NCBI RefSeq assembly: GCF_009496535.1
Contig: NZ_WIDL01000001.1
Span: forward strand, 124,001-188,000
Length of the DNA stretch: 64,000 nt
Source of the DNA: Stenotrophomonas sp. MYb238
Lineage (GTDB): Bacteria > Pseudomonadota > Gammaproteobacteria > Xanthomonadales > Xanthomonadaceae
Direction of reading: 5' to 3'
The translations under genes were made by a program, and so were the position numbers. A model generated the notes under the pieces. That model was not told the DNA's origin and did not search any database. It worked only from the letters and a program-made list of their open reading frames with translations. This document shows, in pieces, positions 7,916 through 16,891 of the stretch. Each line of letters starts with the position of its first letter. Position 1 is the stretch's first letter.

Positions 7916-9472
7916 ATGGCCGACAGCACCGACGCACCGCCGCCCAAGCCTGCCGCACTGGGGCGCATCCTGTCACGCCGCCAGGCCATGGCCGAAGCGC
8001 CGGCCTCCGCTCCCGCGGCGCCGGCACCGGCAAAGGCCGCCCAAGGACACGGCGCGGCGCCGCGGCAGCGCGTGTTCGGCGGCGCCCACGGGCCGGAGGC
8101 GCTGCTGCATGCCTTCGCGCAGGGCATGTCCACCCTGCCCGGCGAACTCGGCGACCTCGGCCGCCTGCTGCAGAGCGCGCACGACCGCCAGGAGTGGGAA
8201 CGCTACGGGCGCCTGCTGCGCCAGCTGATCGACAAGTACATCCGCACCATCGACCTGGAACCGGTGCCCGACGGCAACAGCGAGGCCGAGCGCCTGCGCG
8301 ACATGCTGCGCAATACCCTCGGCGCGGTGCTGTCCAGCCTGCTGCAGCAGGCACCGGAACTGGAAACGCAGGCGCGGCGCATGGGCGAGGAACTGCGCGG
8401 CTGGCGGTCCGGGCAATCGCTGGAACCGGTGGAGCAGCACCTGCGCGAGCTCTGTCACCAGGTCGGCGTGCGCAACGACGTGCTGCACGAACAGCACGAC
8501 ATGCTGCTGAACCTGTTCGACCTGCTGCTGCAGAACATCGCCGAACTGATCGACGGCGGCAGCTGGCTGCACGGCCAGATCGGCAACGTGCGGCGGATGC
8601 TGTCCGGGCCGCTGGACCGCACCTCGCTGGAGCGCACCCGCAACGACCTGCGCGAAGTGATCTACCGCCAGGGCGTGCTCAGGCAGGGCATCGAGGAATC
8701 CAAGGAGGCGATGAAGGAGCTGATGGTCGACTTCGTCGAGCAGGTCGAGGGCATGGCCTCGGAAACCGGCGAATACCACGACCGCGTCGCCAGCTATGCG
8801 GTCGCCGTGCGCCAGGCGCGCAGCCTGGCCGACCTCGGCCAGCTGCTGCAGAACGTGCTGCAGGACACCGCGCGCGTGCAGGCGCAGGCACTGCGCGCGC
8901 GCGACCGCCTGGCCAGCGCGCGCGCCGAGGCGCTGGCCGCGGAACAGCGCGTGCAGCAGCTCGAACGCGAACTGGAGGAAGCCGGCAGCCAGCTGCGCAC
9001 CGATCCGCTGACCGGGGCGCTGAACCGGCGCGGACTGGAAGAGCAGCTTGCCGATGCGATGGGCAGCGCGCAGGCGCTGCTCAGCATCGCCATGCTGGAC
9101 CTGGACCACTTCAGCCAGACCAATGCCGATTACGGCCACGCCGGCGGCGACCACGCCCTGCGTCACCTGGTGGCGACCGCGCAGACGCGGCTGGGCAGCC
9201 ACGGCCACGTGGCGCGCCTGGGCGGCGACGAGTTCGTGCTGATCCTGCCCGGCATGCCGCAGGAACAGGCGGACGCGCAGCTGCGCCGGCTGCAGGAAGC
9301 CCTGGCCCACCGGCCGTTCCTGCACGACGGCCAGCGCGTGCACGTGCGCTTCAGCGCCGGCGTCGCGCAGTGGCGCGCGGGCGAATCCGCCGACGCCCTG
9401 CTGCAGCGCGCCGACCGCGCGCTCTATGCGGCCAAGCAGGCCGGCCGCGACCGGGTAGGCAACGCCGACTAG
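7916..9472 (+). CDS. Diguanylate cyclase (GGDEF) with a long helical N-terminal region
   Basis: 518 aa. The C-terminal domain (about 355-515) has the cyclase signature: DPLTGALNRRGL, DLDHFSQTN, an intact GGDEF, and ADRALYAAKQAGRDRV, so it should make cyclic di-GMP. The residues just before GGDEF (GHVARL) contain no RxxD inhibitory site, so product feedback through that site is not expected. The N-terminal 340 residues have no membrane segment; they start with a Pro/Ala-rich tail and continue as long helices, with probable coiled coil at about 315-350. No standard sensor domain was recognised. Confidence 0.9.
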   Translation: MADSTDAPPPKPAALGRILSRRQAMAEAPASAPAAPAPAKAAQGHGAAPRQRVFGGAHGPEALLHAFAQGMSTLPGELGDLGRLLQSAHDRQEWERYGRLLRQLIDKYIRTIDLEPVPDGNSEAERLRDMLRNTLGAVLSSLLQQAPELETQARRMGEELRGWRSGQSLEPVEQHLRELCHQVGVRNDVLHEQHDMLLNLFDLLLQNIAELIDGGSWLHGQIGNVRRMLSGPLDRTSLERTRNDLREVIYRQGVLRQGIEESKEAMKELMVDFVEQVEGMASETGEYHDRVASYAVAVRQARSLADLGQLLQNVLQDTARVQAQALRARDRLASARAEALAAEQRVQQLERELEEAGSQLRTDPLTGALNRRGLEEQLADAMGSAQALLSIAMLDLDHFSQTNADYGHAGGDHALRHLVATAQTRLGSHGHVARLGGDEFVLILPGMPQEQADAQLRRLQEALAHRPFLHDGQRVHVRFSAGVAQWRAGESADALLQRADRALYAAKQAGRDRVGNAD

Positions 9473-9524
9473 CACCGGCGCCGGCGCTGCCCGGGGCGAT
9501 GCGGGCGCGCATGCATCGATACGA

Positions 9525-9549
9525 CCGGGGCGGCACATGGCCGCCCCGG
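9525..9549. terminator. Bidirectional hairpin between convergent genes
   Basis: CCGGGGCGG and CCGCCCCGG form a nine-pair stem with a seven-base loop in the 84-bp gap between the GGDEF gene and the M16 gene. There is no T tract, so termination strength is uncertain. Confidence 0.45.
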
Positions 9550-9556
9550 CCTCCGC

Positions 9557-12304
9557 TTACTTGAAGTCGCCGGCCACGAACACGCTCAGGCTGTCCGGCT
9601 TGAGGTGCGTGCGGATGGCGGCGTTGACCTGCTCGACCGTCAGCGCCTGGTAGGCCGCATCGCGTTCGATCACGAACGACATGGTGCGGTCGTAATCGAG
9701 CAGGCCCTGCAGCAGGCCGGCCACCGCGCCATCGCTGGCGCGCGACTGTTCGCGCTGCACGATGCGCGCGGCCACGGCATCGCGCACTTCCTGTGCGGTC
9801 ACGCCATCGGCCACCAGCCGCGCCAGTTCCTCGCGCAGCGCGGCCTCGACCTTGCCCATGTTCTCCGGCGCGGCGATGGCCTGCACGGTAAGGCTGCCGT
9901 TGTCGTCGCGGCCGATGCGGCTGTCGTCCGCGCGCAGGCCGGCGCTCACGCCGTAGCTCAGGCCCTCGCGCTGGCGGATGCGGTCGGCCAGGCGCGACTT
10001 GAGCGGATCGCCGCCGAGGATGTCCACGGCGATGCTCAGCGCCGGCATGTCGGCGTCGGCCACGTTGAGCGATACGTTCTGCCGCGCCAGCAGCACCGCG
10101 TTGGGCTTGTCCGGCGTGGCGAAGCTCTCGCGGTGCGCGGCGCGCGGCTGGTAGCCGGTGGCGATGGGCGCATAGGCCACCGGCGACTTCCAGCCGGCGA
10201 ACAGCGCCTGCAGCTGCGCCTTCACCGCTTCGGGATCGAAATCGCCCACCACGCTGATCTGGCCGCTGGCGGTACCGTAGAAATCGCGGTGCCAGGCGCG
10301 CAGGTCCTCCAGCGTCAGCGCCTTGAGCTTGGCCAGCGACTCGTCCAGCGAATCGGCATGCAGCGGATGGCCCGCCGGCCACGGATCGAAGTAGGCAGCC
10401 ATCGCCATCGACGCCAGCATGCCCGGCTCCTTGCGCTGCGCCTCGATGCCGGTGATGGTCTGCAGGCGCAACTGCTCGAACTGGTCCTGCGGGAAGTCCG
10501 GCTGGCGCAGCACCTGCGCGGCCAGCGCCAGCGCCTCGGCCAGGGTTTCGCGCTTGCCGGCGAGGCGGATCTGCGCGCCCTGCAGGCTGCCGCCGATGGA
10601 CGCCTGGGTCTTGAGCGCATCGAAACGGGCGACGAGCTGCTCGTAGCTCTGCCCGGCGGCGCCGCGCAGCAGCATCGACCCCACCCACTGCGCGGCGGTA
10701 TCGCGCCCGGTGACGGCCTGTTCGTTGCCGAACTCGAAACTGGCATTGACCGTGACCGTCTGCCCGCGGGTCCGGCGCGGCAGCAGCGACACCTTCAGGC
10801 CATCGCCCAGCGTGAACGTCTGCGTGCGCGCGGCGATGTTCTGCGGCGTCGCCTCGAACGTCTCGCCCGCCTCGACCGCCGCCCGGCCGGTGTAGCCCTC
10901 GACCACGCTGGCGATCGCCGGTGCGGCAGGAATCTCGGCGCGGTCCGGCGCATCGGTGGGCACGAACCGGCCCAGCGTGCGGTTGCTCGGCTTCAGGTAG
11001 GCCGCGGCCACCCGGTTGACGTCGGCGGCCGTCACCCTGGCGATGGCGTCGCGCTGCACGAACAGCAGGCGCCAGTCGCCCGCCGCCTGGTACTCCGACA
11101 ACGCCATCGCCACCGCGTTGACGTTGTTGAGCAGGTTCTCCTGGTCGTTGGCGATGCGCTGTTTCGCGGCCTCCACCTCCTCCCCGGTCACCGGCCGCGC
11201 CACGACAGCCTCGGCCTGCCGGAGCAGTTCGGCCTCGGCCCTGGCGGCGTCACCGTCCTTGGGCAGCACGGCGATCACGTTGAACAGCCCCGGGTCGCGC
11301 ATGCTGCCGCCGCCGGCCCCCGCACCCGCCGCCAGCTTGGTTTCCACCAGCGCCTTGTGCAGGCGCCCGCTGGGCGTATGCCCGAGCACATTGCCCAGCA
11401 CCGCCAGCGCCGCGCTGTCGGCCTGCGCCAGCGCCGGGACATGGTAGGTGGCGGCCACCAGCGACAGGTCGCCGCTGCGGCGCACCGTCACCTCGCGTTC
11501 GCCGTCCTGGGTCGGTTCGACGGTATGGAATGCCGGCAGCACGCGCGCCGGCTTCTTCAGCGGCCCGAAGTGCGCGGCGACGCGCGCCAGCGCCTTGTCG
11601 GCGTCGATGCGGCCGGCCACGATCAGCAGCGCGTTGTCCGGCTGGTACCAGGTGCGGTAGAACGCCTGCAGGTTGCCGATCGGCACATTCTCCACGTCCG
11701 ACCGCGCGCCGATGGGCAGGTTGGCGTAGTTGTGCCAGTCGTAGGCGACCGAACGCATGCGCTTCATCAGCACGCCGGCGGGATTGTTGTCGCCGGCTTC
11801 CATCTCGTTGCGGACGACGGTCATCTCGCTGTCCAGGTCGGCCTTGGCGACCTTGGAATTGACCATGCGGTCCGCTTCCAGCCCCAGCAGCCAGTCCAGT
11901 GTGTCGTCGTTGGCCGGGAACGAAGCGAAGTAGTTGGTGCGGTCCAGCGAGGTGGTGGCGTTCTTGCTCACGCCGCGCTGCTGCATCTCGCCGGGGATGT
12001 CCGGATGCTTCGGCGTGCCCTTGAACAGCAGGTGCTCCAGCAGGTGCGCCATGCCGGTCTCGCCGTAGTTCTCCTGCATCGAGCCCACGCCGTAGACCAG
12101 GTTGACGGTGACGGTGGGCTTGCTCGCGTCGGGGAACAGCAGCACCCGCAGGCCATTGGGCAGGCGGTACTCGCAGATGCCCTCGACACACGGCCCGGCC
12201 GTCACGGCGCGCGGCAGCGCCGCGGGTGCGTCCTTGGCGTACGCCGCCGGCATCAACGCGAACGAAAGCGCTACGCCCAGGGCGCAGGAAGACAGCTTCA
12301 GCAT
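9557..12304 (-). CDS. Periplasmic M16 (pitrilysin/insulinase) zinc peptidase, two-lobed
   Basis: 915-aa peptidase with a signal peptide (ALGVALSFALMPAAYA, residues 8-23). The first lobe has the inverted zinc motif HLLEH at 87-91, and the third ligand Glu167 lies 76 residues on, as expected for M16. The second lobe (about 500-915) lacks HxxEH and is the usual inactive half. Such clamshell enzymes degrade or trim peptides. AAGGGG precedes two adjacent ATGs; 12304 gives better spacing than 12307. It is the last gene of the minus-strand array that begins with a peptide exporter, so a role in peptide maturation or turnover is possible. It could equally be a house-keeping protease older than the island. 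Confidence 0.92.
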   Translation of the reverse strand: MLKLSSCALGVALSFALMPAAYAKDAPAALPRAVTAGPCVEGICEYRLPNGLRVLLFPDASKPTVTVNLVYGVGSMQENYGETGMAHLLEHLLFKGTPKHPDIPGEMQQRGVSKNATTSLDRTNYFASFPANDDTLDWLLGLEADRMVNSKVAKADLDSEMTVVRNEMEAGDNNPAGVLMKRMRSVAYDWHNYANLPIGARSDVENVPIGNLQAFYRTWYQPDNALLIVAGRIDADKALARVAAHFGPLKKPARVLPAFHTVEPTQDGEREVTVRRSGDLSLVAATYHVPALAQADSAALAVLGNVLGHTPSGRLHKALVETKLAAGAGAGGGSMRDPGLFNVIAVLPKDGDAARAEAELLRQAEAVVARPVTGEEVEAAKQRIANDQENLLNNVNAVAMALSEYQAAGDWRLLFVQRDAIARVTAADVNRVAAAYLKPSNRTLGRFVPTDAPDRAEIPAAPAIASVVEGYTGRAAVEAGETFEATPQNIAARTQTFTLGDGLKVSLLPRRTRGQTVTVNASFEFGNEQAVTGRDTAAQWVGSMLLRGAAGQSYEQLVARFDALKTQASIGGSLQGAQIRLAGKRETLAEALALAAQVLRQPDFPQDQFEQLRLQTITGIEAQRKEPGMLASMAMAAYFDPWPAGHPLHADSLDESLAKLKALTLEDLRAWHRDFYGTASGQISVVGDFDPEAVKAQLQALFAGWKSPVAYAPIATGYQPRAAHRESFATPDKPNAVLLARQNVSLNVADADMPALSIAVDILGGDPLKSRLADRIRQREGLSYGVSAGLRADDSRIGRDDNGSLTVQAIAAPENMGKVEAALREELARLVADGVTAQEVRDAVAARIVQREQSRASDGAVAGLLQGLLDYDRTMSFVIERDAAYQALTVEQVNAAIRTHLKPDSLSVFVAGDFK

Positions 12305-12321
12305 CATTTCCCCTTGTCTGA
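12299..12321. repeat. M16 ribosome-site and start region, copy A of a duplicated 23-bp segment
   Basis: This segment covers the first codons and ribosome-binding site of the M16 gene. It recurs without mismatch at 13815-13837, on the far side of the aspartic protease gene. Confidence 0.85.
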
Positions 12322-12460
12322 TATTCGGTACAACACGCCAGCCTGCACTCCGCCGGCACTCACTGCGCGGCGCACATACGCCGCAAACCCGACGATTTGA
12401 GCCGGAACGCGCACGTATGCGCAACTGTCGGAACTGACAGCATCGCCTGATCTCATCGCT

Positions 12461-12506
12461 CGCCTGCCTCAAAGGCATACAGACGCCTCGCCATCCGGTC
12501 GCAGCC
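12461..12506. repeat. 46-bp repeat, copy A
   Basis: It matches 13842-13887 at 43 of 46 positions in the same orientation. Between this copy and the 23-bp copy A there are 139 bp; in copy B the same two segments are only 4 bp apart. The 12305-12752 gap otherwise holds the ABC remnant described next and a short tandem GGCATAACAAC near 12665, with no intact gene seen. Confidence 0.85.
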
Positions 12507-12592
12507 CTCGGGTCGAAGAAGCCGACGCTGCTGGCGAAAAGCTGATCACTCCAATCGCAATGGACGTGAAACAAGCCCATGCCGTCCTGCAA
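12507..12592 (-). pseudogene. Remnant of a C39-type ABC exporter gene (nucleotide-binding domain)
   Basis: Read on the minus strand this stretch encodes LQDG ... SDQLFASSVGFFDP, closely matching VMQDDQLFAGSIADNIGFFDP of the intact exporter (coding bases about 14348-14410). DNA similarity is visible too: CTCGGGTCGAAGAAGCCGA here against CTCGGGATCGAAGAAACCGA there, with a short internal deletion. There is an insertion after LQDG, and the end of the domain is missing because the 46-bp repeat joins directly. It is best read as debris from a duplication. Confidence 0.6.
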
Positions 12593-12752
12593 CCGCTCTC
12601 AATCACGGATAAACCACGTCCTTGGGTAACAGGTCAGAGAGATCCCATGGCACGGCCAGTTGGGCATAACAACGGCATAACAACCTTGACGAGCCAGCGC
12701 ATTGCAATGCGTGCAGCTCTGCATTCCGTCGCTTCTGATTGCGGCTACTCCA

Positions 12753-13619
12753 CTAGTGCCCCAACCTCAACTCCATTGAATTTAGATCGATATCAAATTC
12801 TGAGAATCCGCCAAAGAACCCCATGCCAACCACTCCTTCATATCCCACAAACCCCGGCTTCGCCATATCCCCAACCCCTGGAAAAACACTCATATATTCC
12901 CGCGCATCAACCAGCCCGCCAATTACCCGCTTTCCATCCCAATAAAAACTGCACTCCGCATAACTTACCCACCGGCTTCCATATAAAGTCCCTCGCTTCT
13001 TAAAGCCAGGCTTTGCTTCATCGGCGCATAACTCCGGCTCTCCAACAACAACGGTTCCGGCCCACCCTGTATCCAGAAGCAACAACAACTCCTTGCCTGA
13101 TACGCTAACTCTGACCCCTAATCGGCGCCCCCCTTCAATCAATTTCAACACAACATCCCCACCACTGCCCGCACCTCCTACTTGGACCCGGCTTTCTCCC
13201 GCATCCACAAAGACTCGCCCCAGGCTCTTCAATGCGGGCAATCCAAGTATCGCATTGCCGCCAAAACCATCCACGCCTTGAATACCATCCATCTCACTAG
13301 GACAGATCCAGTCCAGAACCCATGTTCCAACTTTTATGTAACACCCGCCGACCTCTGGCAACTCATCGACGCCGAGATACTCAGCCGCCCCGGTGTCCAA
13401 CAGCGCACTATATGTCCTCCCTCCCGACTCAACACCCACATAGATCCTCAATAGAAGCTTCTCTCCACCTCGTCCCACCCCGATCAGCATTCTCCCCGGC
13501 ACGTCAATCACGCCCTCGCCATCAATACCCGCGCCACTCGCCCCTTCCATCCATAAGAATAAAAAAGGGGCGAACAACGCCATCATGCGGCGCATCTCCC
13601 TAGAGCGCAAAAATTTCAT
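12753..13619 (-). CDS. Exported two-domain retropepsin-like aspartic protease
   Basis: About 288 aa with a basic N-terminus and hydrophobic stretch ending near GASGAG (residue 31), a likely signal peptide. Two DTG motifs occur, ALLDTGAAEY at 73-80 and LLDTGWAGTV at 181-190. Each is followed by a matching hydrophobic-Gly segment (AILGLPAL at 123-130, VVGMGFFGGF at 263-272), so each half looks like one retropepsin domain and the chain could form its own dimer-like active site. The second half ends EFDIDLNSMELRL, typical of this family. DNA is AT-richer and codon use differs from the neighbours, suggesting transfer. Start is uncertain: 13640, 13595 and 13586 are alternatives, and AGGGAG precedes 13586 well. 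Confidence 0.75.
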   Translation of the reverse strand: MKFLRSREMRRMMALFAPFLFLWMEGASGAGIDGEGVIDVPGRMLIGVGRGGEKLLLRIYVGVESGGRTYSALLDTGAAEYLGVDELPEVGGCYIKVGTWVLDWICPSEMDGIQGVDGFGGNAILGLPALKSLGRVFVDAGESRVQVGGAGSGGDVVLKLIEGGRRLGVRVSVSGKELLLLLDTGWAGTVVVGEPELCADEAKPGFKKRGTLYGSRWVSYAECSFYWDGKRVIGGLVDAREYMSVFPGVGDMAKPGFVGYEGVVGMGFFGGFSEFDIDLNSMELRLGH

Positions 13620-13814
13620 ACCCATCCACATCCTCGTCATTTCTGGATCGCGCAGGCTTCCTCAACCCTGACCAATCAGTCGCCAGCCGCTCCCGCGGTA
13701 ATCAGCCCCTACTTCCATCAATGCCACTGATCCCCCAACTTTATTCGGCACGCTTTTTTTCAAATTACTCGTGCCGTTTCAAGATGTTCAAGTTGACGAA
13801 TAACGCGATGGCGT

Positions 13815-13887
13815 CAGCATCATTTCCCCTTGTCTGACGTTCGCCTACCTCAAAGGCATACAGACGCCCCGCCATCCGGCCGCAGCC
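13815..13887. repeat. Copy B of the duplicated 23-bp and 46-bp segments
   Basis: Positions 13815-13837 repeat the M16 start region exactly, then four bases, then 13842-13887 repeat 12461-12506 with three mismatches. The truncated copy of the M16 start diverges after about ten coding bases. The 326-bp gap 13620-13945 also holds AT-rich DNA at 13690-13800 with no gene recognised. Confidence 0.85.
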
Positions 13888-13945
13888 ATTGCAGGCAGGC
13901 ATGTGTACATGAGGCATCGTCATCTTCATGCACGGATGCGCCCTG

Positions 13946-16066
13946 CTACGCCGGCATCGCTGCTGCTTCGGGTTCCTCCACCTCGGCGCTCCGCGGAGTC
14001 TGCGGACGCAGCTCCTGCACGATCCTGCCCTGTTCCATCACCAGCACGCGATCGGCGCTGGCGATGGTTTCCGGGCGATGCGCGACGATCACGCGGGTGA
14101 CGTCCAGGCGCCGGATCGCCGCATTGACCAGTTGCTCGTTGCCCACGTCCAGGTGGCTGGTCGCCTCGTCCAGGAACAAAAGTTTCGGCTGCCGGTACAG
14201 CGCGCGCGCCAGGATGATGCGCTGCTTCTGCCCACCGGAGAGCGAACTTCCCATATCGCCGATCAGGCCGTGGTAACCCATCGGCATCGCAGCGATATCG
14301 TCGTGCACCGCTGCCAGCCGCGCCGCCTGCTCGACACGCTCAAGATCGAACTCGGGATCGAAGAAACCGATGTTGTCGGCGATGCTGCCGGCGAACAGCT
14401 GATCGTCCTGCATCACCGCGCCAACGATGGCGCGCACGTTGCGCGCGCCGAGCCTGTGCAGGTCGTGACCGCCGACGTGGATGCTGCCTTCGCTGGGCTT
14501 GAGCAGGCCCAGCAGCAGCTTGACCAGCGTGGTCTTGCCACACCCGGACGCACCGATGATCGCCACCGACTCGCCCGGCGTGACGCTGAAACTGCAATCG
14601 CGCAGCACCCACGGCTCGCCCTCGGCATAGCGGAAGGACAGGTTGCGCACCTCTATGCGCACGTCCTGCGGCGGCAGCGCCTCCGGCAACGCGTGGTCGT
14701 CCTCCGGCGGCGTAAGCACGATATCGGCCAGGCGTTCGCCGTGCAGCCGCAGCATGCGGAACTCCACCCACTTGTCGATCAGCGAACTCATGCGCCCGGC
14801 GAACTGGTCCTTGTAGGCCAGGTAGGCGATCAGCATGCCCACCGAAAACACATTGCCCAGCGCCAGCACCGCGCCGATCCAGATCACCGCGATGCGCTCG
14901 ATACCGAACACCAACTGGCTGGCACCGTTGAAGCCCAGCCCAAGGTGGGCCAGTCGTACTTCCTTGTTGACGGTCTCCACCATCAGGTTGTCGTAGGTGC
15001 TTCGCCGCCGCGATTCCTCGCCGGCGACCTTAACGCTCTGCATGCCACGCAAGGATTCCAACAGGTGCGTCTGCTGCTTTGCCCCTGCCACCAGTTGCTG
15101 CTCGGTGCCATCACGTAGCGGGCGGTAGGCCAACGCGCGGATAACTGCATACAAGACCACGGCCAACAGAGTCACCAACGCAAGTTTCCAGCTGTAGACC
15201 AGCATCAGGCCCAGCGTGACCACCGCCATCAGGCCATCGATCAGGGCTTCCACGAAGCTGGTGGTCAGCGTGCGCTGGATGGCCTGAACCGAGGACAGGC
15301 GGGAGGTCACGTCGCCCAGATGGCGCTTCTCGAAGAAATCTAGCGGCAGCTTGAGCAGATGCGCGAACACATTTCCCATCCATTGCAGGCCTAGGCGCGA
15401 TGACAGATGCACCAACGCTACGCCGCGCAGCAGGCCGATGCCAATCTGCAGCAGCAATGCCAAGCCGAAGCCCAACCCCAATACGGTAAGCAGGTCGCGG
15501 TCGGCCGAGACCAGTACCTGGTCCACCACCCACTGCATGAAGAACGGGGCCAGCACCACGAATACCTGCAAGGCCACCGACAGCAGCAGGATCTGCCCCA
15601 GCGCGCGCCACAGTCCCCGTACCGGGCCGGTCAACTGCCGCGCGGTGATCGCAGGCTCCGCCTTCTGTGGCTTGAAGTCGGCAGTCGGCGACAGTTCCAG
15701 CGCCACGCCGGTGAAATGTTCGGAAACCTCGGCCAGCGACAGCACCCGTTCGCCGATGGCCGGGTCGAGAATCGTGACCTTGCTGCGGCCGACTTTGGCC
15801 AGTACGACGAAGTGGTTCAGATCCCAATGCAGGACGCAGGGCAGCTTGAGCTTGCCAAAATCCTCCATTTCCAGCCGTAGCGGACGGGTGGAAAAGCCCA
15901 ATTGCTGGGCAATCTGGATCAGGTGGGAAAGCTTGGCGCCCTTGAGCGACAACGGGAAGCGGCGACGCAATTCCGGCAAGCCGATATGTAGGCCGTGAGT
16001 GGAGACGACCATTGCCAGAGAGGCCAGTCCGCACTCGGCCGCCTCGGGCTGCAGGATCGGCCTCAT
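13946..16066 (-). CDS. Peptidase-containing ABC exporter (C39 peptidase, six-helix membrane domain, ATPase)
   Basis: 706-aa inner-membrane exporter of the bacteriocin/microcin type. The N-terminal C39 peptidase has Gln6, Cys12 (EAAECGLASL), His85 (DLNHFVVL) and Asp101 (TILDPA), the full catalytic set for cutting after a double glycine. Transmembrane helices occupy about 150-430. The ATPase has Walker A GASGCGKT (505-512), signature LSGGQ (about 609) and Walker B LLFLDEATSHLD. It would cleave the leader of the peptide encoded upstream and drive export with the HlyD adaptor. No upstream in-frame start before a stop codon, so 16066 is used, though its ribosome site is weak. Confidence 0.95.
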   Translation of the reverse strand: MRPILQPEAAECGLASLAMVVSTHGLHIGLPELRRRFPLSLKGAKLSHLIQIAQQLGFSTRPLRLEMEDFGKLKLPCVLHWDLNHFVVLAKVGRSKVTILDPAIGERVLSLAEVSEHFTGVALELSPTADFKPQKAEPAITARQLTGPVRGLWRALGQILLLSVALQVFVVLAPFFMQWVVDQVLVSADRDLLTVLGLGFGLALLLQIGIGLLRGVALVHLSSRLGLQWMGNVFAHLLKLPLDFFEKRHLGDVTSRLSSVQAIQRTLTTSFVEALIDGLMAVVTLGLMLVYSWKLALVTLLAVVLYAVIRALAYRPLRDGTEQQLVAGAKQQTHLLESLRGMQSVKVAGEESRRRSTYDNLMVETVNKEVRLAHLGLGFNGASQLVFGIERIAVIWIGAVLALGNVFSVGMLIAYLAYKDQFAGRMSSLIDKWVEFRMLRLHGERLADIVLTPPEDDHALPEALPPQDVRIEVRNLSFRYAEGEPWVLRDCSFSVTPGESVAIIGASGCGKTTLVKLLLGLLKPSEGSIHVGGHDLHRLGARNVRAIVGAVMQDDQLFAGSIADNIGFFDPEFDLERVEQAARLAAVHDDIAAMPMGYHGLIGDMGSSLSGGQKQRIILARALYRQPKLLFLDEATSHLDVGNEQLVNAAIRRLDVTRVIVAHRPETIASADRVLVMEQGRIVQELRPQTPRSAEVEEPEAAAMPA

Positions 16067-16151
16067 GCTTGAAACTCACTGCATGTCGCAAGGTTGATCT
16101 CACCCAACTTACACGCACCTCCCATCGTCACATTCGGCATCCATATCCCGA

Positions 16152-16805
16152 TCAAAATGCATCCACGAGAATCGAAGCAATATTATATGCAATGTGCGCA
16201 ACCATACAGGCACGAATACCATGACGTAAAGCTAGAATACACATGGCGATCGAAAAAGCGAAACTGGAGTACAGATTTGAATAGTGAAGAAGTGAAAAAA
16301 GCATAGAAACAAGTGCAATAGAAGCCACCACTCCCAATACATTCCTGGCGACCGGAAAGATCCTACCCCTGAATATCACCTCCTCAAGAACCGGCTGAAT
16401 CACACCGGTGAAAAATATGGTCAAGAAAAAATAAGGAAAGAAGCGCGCCCGAGGAATTTCAGCATAGACATTGTTATTTGGAAAATACCCGTCGCTCGCG
16501 TACTTGATCAACGCACTGAACACAAACAGGGCGACCCCCAGCAATGCGAGCATGAACACACTTCCAGCCCCAGGGATGCGCTCGACAACAGGAACATATG
16601 GAATCTTGAGCCTATCGAAGATAGATACCGCAGCCGCAAGGAATGACGCAAGTATCATTGAAGGAACCGCTTGCTTCAGCGCCCAGAAGACACTGGCATC
16701 GCGGATCACCCTTGATGCCAAGATCATGACGATCCCTGAAATAAAAATTACTGCAAAAAAAAATGCCAGTGTTGCCACCAGATGCTTCACGCGCGTATCA
16801 CTCAT
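16152..16805 (-). CDS. CPBP-family intramembrane protease (Rce1/Abi type)
   Basis: 217-aa polytopic membrane protein. All three CPBP motifs are intact: EEVIFR at 141-146, FSLLH ending at His174, and HIAYN with His204 and Asn208, so it should be an active glutamate-type protease. In Gram-positive bacteriocin loci such proteins act as immunity factors; in other settings they process peptides. It sits directly downstream of the double-glycine peptide gene and upstream of the exporter, so either role is plausible. GC content is clearly lower than in the flanks. Upstream in-frame ATGs at 16835 and 16862 lack better ribosome sites. Confidence 0.85.
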   Translation of the reverse strand: MSDTRVKHLVATLAFFFAVIFISGIVMILASRVIRDASVFWALKQAVPSMILASFLAAAVSIFDRLKIPYVPVVERIPGAGSVFMLALLGVALFVFSALIKYASDGYFPNNNVYAEIPRARFFPYFFLTIFFTGVIQPVLEEVIFRGRIFPVARNVLGVVASIALVSMLFSLLHYSNLYSSFAFSIAMCILALRHGIRACMVAHIAYNIASILVDAF

Positions 16806-16847
16806 CGTGCAGCTCGATTCCTGACATCTACCCATATACGCAATTAG

Positions 16848-16880
16848 AGTGTGCGCCGCCATGACGCAGCGACGCACACT
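16848..16880 (-). terminator. Hairpin downstream of the peptide gene (attenuator)
   Basis: A 12-bp stem (16848-16859 with 16869-16880, one G-T pair) and nine-base loop follows the peptide stop codon by 11 bp. Only a weak CTAATT follows, so partial read-through into the CPBP gene is expected. Such a device would make more peptide message than downstream message. Confidence 0.5.
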
Positions 16881-16891
16881 TGCCGGACCGA

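Noticed and set aside
12305-12752. A second GG-leader peptide or small gene in the gap before the M16 gene
   Set aside because: No frame with a leader ending in GG was found; the recognisable content is repeats and the exporter-gene remnant.
12560-13003. Plus-strand 147-codon frame opposite the aspartic protease gene
   Set aside because: No domain, no signal, and the opposite strand has two conserved DTG motifs and a signal peptide.
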